DNA of 40,308 nt, taken from NCBI GenBank assembly GCA_036655775.1, contig JAVVPL010000005.1:1-40308 (forward strand), read 5' to 3'. The number at the start of each line of letters is the position of its first letter. Position 1 is the stretch's first letter. Below the pieces are notes generated by a model. The model did not search any database and was not told where the DNA came from. It saw only the letters and a list, made by a program, of their open reading frames with translations. A program made the translations under genes and the position numbers. Source of the DNA: JAVVPL01 sp036655775. Its GTDB lineage: Bacteria; Bacteroidota; Bacteroidia; Bacteroidales; P3. Of this stretch, positions 36,227 through 40,308 are shown piece after piece.

Positions 36227-37232
36227 CCCCACGTGTATAGGGAGTAACCGTTAAATCGCAAAATTGTTTTTCTTTAAATTTGAAAAAACCCGCTATTCCT
36301 ACCATGGCTGCATTGTCGGTGGTATAGCTAAAAGGAGGGATAAAAGTTTTCCAATTGTATAATTTTTCACCCTCTAGTATAGATTGGCGCAGTAAGGAGT
36401 TAGCTGAAACACCTCCAGCAATAGCCACTTGTTTGATCCCTGTTTGTTTAGAGGCAAGTACTAATTTTTTTAATAAAATATGCACGATACTGTATTGTAT
36501 ACTTGCACATAAATCATGTATATTTTCCTCTATAAAGGAGGGATTTTCCTTTAATCGATCTCTGACAAAATATAAAAAAGAAGTTTTTAATCCACTGAAA
36601 CTATAATTGAGACCGCCTATTTTAGGTTCGGCAAATGAAAATGCAAGCGGATTGCCCTCTTTGGCAAGGCGGTCAATAATAGGCCCTCCAGGATAAGCCA
36701 ATCCCATGATTTTAGCAGATTTATCAATTGCTTCTCCTGCTGCATCATCAATTGTAGTTCCTATAATTTGAAAATTAAATGCGCTATTAATTTGTATTAT
36801 TTGTGTGTGTCCTCCCGATACCAAAAGGCATAAAAAAGGAAATTGGGGAACTTCACTTAGGTCGTTTGCCTTAATAAAATGAGATAAAATATGAGCCTCC
36901 AAATGATTTATTTCAATCAGAGGACAGTGTAAACCCAATCCCAAAGCTTTAGCAAAAGAAACGCCCACAAGTAGTGAGCCCAAAAGTCCTGGCCCTCGCG
37001 TAAAAGCAATTGCATTTAATTGTTCTTTTGTTATCCCTGCTTGTTTCAATGCCGTATCCACGACGGGAATAATATTTTGTTGATGTGCGCGAGAAGCTAG
37101 TTCGGGTACCACACCTCCGTATAATTCATGGACTTTTTGTCCAGCTATAAAATTTGAAAGCACCCGGTCATCTTTTAATACGGCTGCCGAAGTATCATCA
37201 CAAGATGATTCTATTGCTAATATATATGTCAT
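36210..37232 (-). CDS. tsaD: tRNA N6-adenosine threonylcarbamoyltransferase TsaD
   Basis: The enzyme transfers the threonylcarbamoyl group to A37 of ANN-decoding tRNAs, with TsaB and TsaE. The 340-residue protein starts MTYILAIESSCDDTSAA, then has ELASRAHQQNI, the metal-binding INHLEAHIL (His-x3-His), LLVSGGHTQII, and a C-terminal TDNAAMVGIAG. The frame stays open to 37433, but this would add 67 residues of unrelated sequence that lie across the tsaD-tamB promoter region. The ATG at 37232 gives the normal N-terminus. It is divergent from the tamB-like gene and convergent with plsY. Confidence 0.97.
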   Translation of the reverse strand: MTYILAIESSCDDTSAAVLKDDRVLSNFIAGQKVHELYGGVVPELASRAHQQNIIPVVDTALKQAGITKEQLNAIAFTRGPGLLGSLLVGVSFAKALGLGLHCPLIEINHLEAHILSHFIKANDLSEVPQFPFLCLLVSGGHTQIIQINSAFNFQIIGTTIDDAAGEAIDKSAKIMGLAYPGGPIIDRLAKEGNPLAFSFAEPKIGGLNYSFSGLKTSFLYFVRDRLKENPSFIEENIHDLCASIQYSIVHILLKKLVLASKQTGIKQVAIAGGVSANSLLRQSILEGEKLYNWKTFIPPFSYTTDNAAMVGIAGFFKFKEKQFCDLTVTPYTRGANASF

Positions 37233-37252
37233 ATTCTTTCTCAATAAACCCC

Positions 37253-37283
37253 TTTGCATAAAACTAAAAAATGCGTACATTTG
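37253..37283 (+). promoter_or_regulatory. Promoter for the TamB-like gene
   Basis: TTTG at 37253-37256 and TACATTTG at 37276-37283 are 19 nt apart, an exact consensus match. The -7 element lies within the left arm of a perfect inverted repeat. The likely start of transcription is near 37290, leaving about 20 nt before the TTG start at 37311. Confidence 0.65.
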
Positions 37284-37303
37284 CAAAGGACTGCAAATGT
37301 ACG
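37274..37303. repeat. Perfect 12-bp inverted repeat between tsaD and tamB
   Basis: CGTACATTTGCA (37274-37285) and TGCAAATGTACG (37292-37303) are exact reverse complements with a six-base spacer. Each arm carries a TACATTTG -7 element reading toward the other arm, so the repeat is both a pair of opposed promoters and a possible regulator site. Confidence 0.85.
37294..37301 (-). promoter_or_regulatory. -7 element (TACATTTG) for tsaD
   Basis: The minus-strand TACATTTG in the right arm of the inverted repeat lies 61 nt before the tsaD ATG. No TTTG is seen at the -33 position (about 37321), so this promoter may be weaker or need an activator. Confidence 0.45.
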
Positions 37304-37310
37304 TAAAAAT

Positions 37311-40308
37311 TTGAAAAGGCGCGTAAAGAAATATGTAAAAATTATAAGAAGGATAATATTTTCTATTATTATCTTTCTGCTTTTTCTTATTGGTCTGTTG
37401 CATACCCCGTATATTCAAACAAGTATAGGTCATTGGGTTTCAAATAAATTGTCCTCTCAATTAGCTGTTGAAATCAATATTCAAAAATTAAAATTTAATT
37501 TATTTACTCTTTCAGTAGAGGCGCAGGGCTTATTTATGTCGGATTCACGAAAGGCTCCTTTATTGTCGGTGGAGCGTTTAGAAACGAGTTTAGAAAATTT
37601 AAATTTTTCAACGCTCAGTTTTGGCTCCACTAAATTGATAGGTCCTGATTTTAATATTATTTATTACAAAGGAGATACACTGAATAATTTCGAGCAGTTT
37701 TTACACAAATTACGCCCTGAAACGCCCGATACCAATGCAAAGTTTGCTATGACTATTCATAGTCTTATTATTGAGGATGGAGCCTTTGTTTTTGATAATC
37801 GTAAATATGGATATGTGCCCAATCATCAAGTTGATTTTGACCATATCAAATTAAGTGATTTTTCATTTAAAGCCACCGATATAGCCATTGTCGAAGATAG
37901 CATTTCTGCCAATATCAAACGAATTAGTCTCAAAGAACAATCGGGTTTTGAACTGCTTGATTTTGCTTCTCATTTTAGTATTTGCTCTCATGAACTTTCG
38001 GCTTTAAAAACCAATATAGCTACGGGAAATACTCAGTTGAATTTAGACTTTACGTTTAAGTATAAATCATGGAAGGATTATGCTCAATTTAATCAATTGG
38101 TTCGTTGGGATGCTCATATTAGTGCTTCGCAAGTTAATATAAAAGACATAGGTTATTTTGCAGCGAATATACAAGGAATGGACAATTTGGTGCGTCTTTC
38201 AGCTGTTACGGAGGGATGTGTAGATGATTTTAGAGTCGACAATTTGTTATTGCATATAGGTACTACTACTTTGCTTCGTTCGGATCTTTCAATAAAAAAT
38301 GTAGTGGATATTGAAAAAGCGATTTTTGATTTAGATATCAATGCGTTTCAATCGAGTGCACAAGATATAAGTGATTTTCGTTTACCTAAAGGTAAACAAA
38401 TTGTTTTGCCTGCCTTTATTACGCCTCTTTCCACTTCGTCATTATCGGGAGAATTTCATGGGAGTTTACATAATTTTTCAACTCAATTGATGGCTTATAC
38501 TAATTTTGGTGATTTAAGTATAGATGTAGCTTTAGTAGATACCGCTTTAGAGTCAATTTATTGTAAAGGAAAAATCAAAACACAAGAATTTCAGTTAGGC
38601 GAAATATTACAAATAAAAGATTGGTTAGGAAAAGTAGATGCCGATCTTACGATAGATGCTAGTGGAAAATACTATAATTCATTAAATTATCTATTGAATG
38701 GTACTATACAACAAATGGATTTCAAACAAACTCAACTTCAAAATATAGCTGTAAATTGTGAAGCTCGAACCAATTATTTTTTTGGTAAATTGGCTGTGAA
38801 TGATGAAAAATTACAATTTCAATTTGATGGGCTTTTAGATTTTGAAAGGGCAATTCCTTTGTTGCATTACGATTTAAATATAGAAACCTTGAATCTTACG
38901 GCTTTAGATATCATCAAAGATAGTGTTCCTTTTACATTGTCTACACATATCTATGCAGATCATATAGGCGCGAAGTTAGATAGTATGTTTGGGGATGTCT
39001 ATATTAAAAATACGCGTATGCAAAAAGAAAATGTGGTTTTTAATATGGAGCAAATGACTATTTCAACCATTCAACTAGACAGTGTACAAAAACAAACTCA
39101 AATTGTGTCAGATTGTTTTGATATGGAGTTGACGGGATCGTATGTCTTTGCAAAATTACCTTATATTTTTCAAAATACAGTAGCTTGTTATATTCCATCT
39201 TGGAATCAAAAACAAAAACAAAAAAACAGCGAAGCAGAGCATAAAACAAGTGTATTTCCTCAAAAATTTACAATGAACGCTCAATTTAAAAATACAGATG
39301 ATTTATTTGCTTTGTTTTTGCCTTCGTTTAGAATGTCGCCAGATGCTCAATTAAAATTTAGTTATCAATCGGGTGTACGTGAAAATTTATGGAGTGTTTT
39401 TAATTCCACCTATTTGCAATATGGAGATATTGTATATCTTAATAATTTAACTAAGCTTGAAACTCAAAACAATAAATTGGTATTTAGTACTTTTGCTCAA
39501 AATTTCAATTTTGGAGATAGTGTGGGTTTGCCTAAATTTTATGTGGGCGCCGAGTTTTCAGGTAGTGATACTGTAAATTGGAATCTTTCGTGGAACAATG
39601 GCAAATTAGAGCAAGATAGAGTGTTTGCTGATATTCGAGGTTTATTAGATTTTTCAGATGCAGAGGGTTTATTTGTGAAATTAAAAACAAGTGATTTGTT
39701 TTTCGCAAAAGAAAAATGGCATATAGGGGAGGATGCGTCGGTTTATGTGAAAGGTAGGAATATTGATTTTCATAATTTCGGTATAGAAGCAATGGTTTCC
39801 AATGTCGGAGTTTTTTTGAATGGTTCTATTTCGGAACGACCTAATTCATTATTGAAAGTCTCTTTCAATAAATTTGATTTAACTTATTTGGATTTTATTT
39901 TCAAGCGTATAGGTATGGATATTGAAGCGCAGGTAGACGGGCAAGCTATGATTGCAAATGTATATGATGAATTTACATTTTCATCAAATTTGACAGTGTC
40001 AAATTTGAATATTAATAAACGATACTATGGAGATGCTTTATTGGTTGCAACACATAATAAAGGAAATGAAGGGATACAAGTCAATGTAGAACTAAGTCCA
40101 TCAAATAAGGCTCAAGTATTGCCTAGTTTAAGTTTGCGAGGATATTATTATCCTAAACGTATACAAAATCAATTGAATTTTTCGGCACATTTGAACGCTT
40201 TGCCTATTGATTTATTATCCCATTATTTGAATAGTTTTGCTTCTAATTTAACAGGCGTTTTATCGGGAGATGCCATTTTACAGGGGAATTTGGATAATCC
40301 TTATTTCG
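37311..40308 (+). CDS. TamB/AsmA-like translocation and assembly module protein (partial, 3' end outside window)
   Basis: The frame is open from 37248 to the right edge; from the TTG at 37311 it gives 999 residues with no stop. No in-frame ATG precedes the N-terminal membrane segment, so TTG is the best start. The protein begins with a basic stretch, then one hydrophobic helix (residues ~16-28), then HTPYIQTSIGHWVSNKLS and long repetitive beta-rich sequence. This is the layout of TamB/AsmA-like proteins, an inner-membrane anchored periplasmic beta-groove linking to the outer membrane and used in lipid transport or protein assembly. The TamB C-terminal domain would lie beyond the window. The divergent tsaD-tamB arrangement is, as I recall, common in Bacteroidota. 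Confidence 0.82.
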   Translation, partial: MKRRVKKYVKIIRRIIFSIIIFLLFLIGLLHTPYIQTSIGHWVSNKLSSQLAVEINIQKLKFNLFTLSVEAQGLFMSDSRKAPLLSVERLETSLENLNFSTLSFGSTKLIGPDFNIIYYKGDTLNNFEQFLHKLRPETPDTNAKFAMTIHSLIIEDGAFVFDNRKYGYVPNHQVDFDHIKLSDFSFKATDIAIVEDSISANIKRISLKEQSGFELLDFASHFSICSHELSALKTNIATGNTQLNLDFTFKYKSWKDYAQFNQLVRWDAHISASQVNIKDIGYFAANIQGMDNLVRLSAVTEGCVDDFRVDNLLLHIGTTTLLRSDLSIKNVVDIEKAIFDLDINAFQSSAQDISDFRLPKGKQIVLPAFITPLSTSSLSGEFHGSLHNFSTQLMAYTNFGDLSIDVALVDTALESIYCKGKIKTQEFQLGEILQIKDWLGKVDADLTIDASGKYYNSLNYLLNGTIQQMDFKQTQLQNIAVNCEARTNYFFGKLAVNDEKLQFQFDGLLDFERAIPLLHYDLNIETLNLTALDIIKDSVPFTLSTHIYADHIGAKLDSMFGDVYIKNTRMQKENVVFNMEQMTISTIQLDSVQKQTQIVSDCFDMELTGSYVFAKLPYIFQNTVACYIPSWNQKQKQKNSEAEHKTSVFPQKFTMNAQFKNTDDLFALFLPSFRMSPDAQLKFSYQSGVRENLWSVFNSTYLQYGDIVYLNNLTKLETQNNKLVFSTFAQNFNFGDSVGLPKFYVGAEFSGSDTVNWNLSWNNGKLEQDRVFADIRGLLDFSDAEGLFVKLKTSDLFFAKEKWHIGEDASVYVKGRNIDFHNFGIEAMVSNVGVFLNGSISERPNSLLKVSFNKFDLTYLDFIFKRIGMDIEAQVDGQAMIANVYDEFTFSSNLTVSNLNINKRYYGDALLVATHNKGNEGIQVNVELSPSNKAQVLPSLSLRGYYYPKRIQNQLNFSAHLNALPIDLLSHYLNSFASNLTGVLSGDAILQGNLDNPYF

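Noticed and set aside
36210..37433. 407-residue TsaD with a long N-terminal extension
   Set aside because: The extra 67 residues show no similarity to the family and lie over the tsaD-tamB promoter region; MTYILAIESSCDD is the standard start.

Overview
The window is 40.3 kb of AT-rich chromosomal DNA from a member of the Bacteroidota. Several signs support this: a gliding-motility/type IX secretion (T9SS) type B C-terminal sorting domain, TAnnTTTG -7 promoter elements, A-rich leaders in place of Shine-Dalgarno sites at most genes, and a DUF5723-like outer-membrane protein. It is a scaffold piece: a run of ten N sits at 5732-5741, and a gene is cut at each end. The content is mostly chromosomal core genes. 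I see no transposase, phage, CRISPR array, tRNA or rRNA.

Layout. 1-1032 (-): a truncated PP-loop ATPase, possibly MurL-like. 1106-2122 (-): a secreted endonuclease/exonuclease/phosphatase-fold protein. 2221-2982 (+): a nitroreductase. 3107-5352 (+): purC and a MATE transporter. 5404-8627 (+): a class III aminotransferase split by the N run, a YihY/BrkB-type membrane protein and riboflavin synthase. 8685-11258 (-): a large T9SS substrate. 11344-12003 (+): a LolD-type ABC ATPase, converging on two tandem beta-barrel-like proteins (12000-13250, -). 13336-15429 (-): an M3 peptidyl-dipeptidase. 15581-19139 (+): the translation cluster thrS-infC-rpmI-rplT-rplS, closed by a strong terminator. 19319-20964 (+): queE and ddl. 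20977-27046 (-): an MBOAT acyltransferase, two SGNH proteins and a LysM lytic transglycosylase. 27168-29752 (+): an S41 protease and tcdA. 29847-31184 (+): gdhA with a terminator. 31298-36226 (+): an operon of lipoprotein, DUF5723-like protein, rsmG, PAP2 phosphatase and plsY. 36210-37232 (-): tsaD. 37311-40308 (+): a truncated TamB-like protein, divergent from tsaD.

Themes. Many genes concern the cell envelope: ddl, the lytic transglycosylase, the MBOAT/SGNH set, plsY, PAP2, TamB, LolD and perhaps the MurL-like protein. The MBOAT-SGNH-SGNH set beside a murein-cleaving enzyme fits a wall or surface-glycan O-acylation module. The rest is core translation and metabolism.

Most notable sequence details: an ATA start codon for infC placed by a strong Shine-Dalgarno; a structured RNA candidate with competing stems between rpmI and rplT; and a perfect 12-bp inverted repeat between tsaD and tamB carrying two opposed -7 elements. 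I found no clearly new multi-gene system; the strongest candidates are regulatory elements and the envelope-modification cluster.
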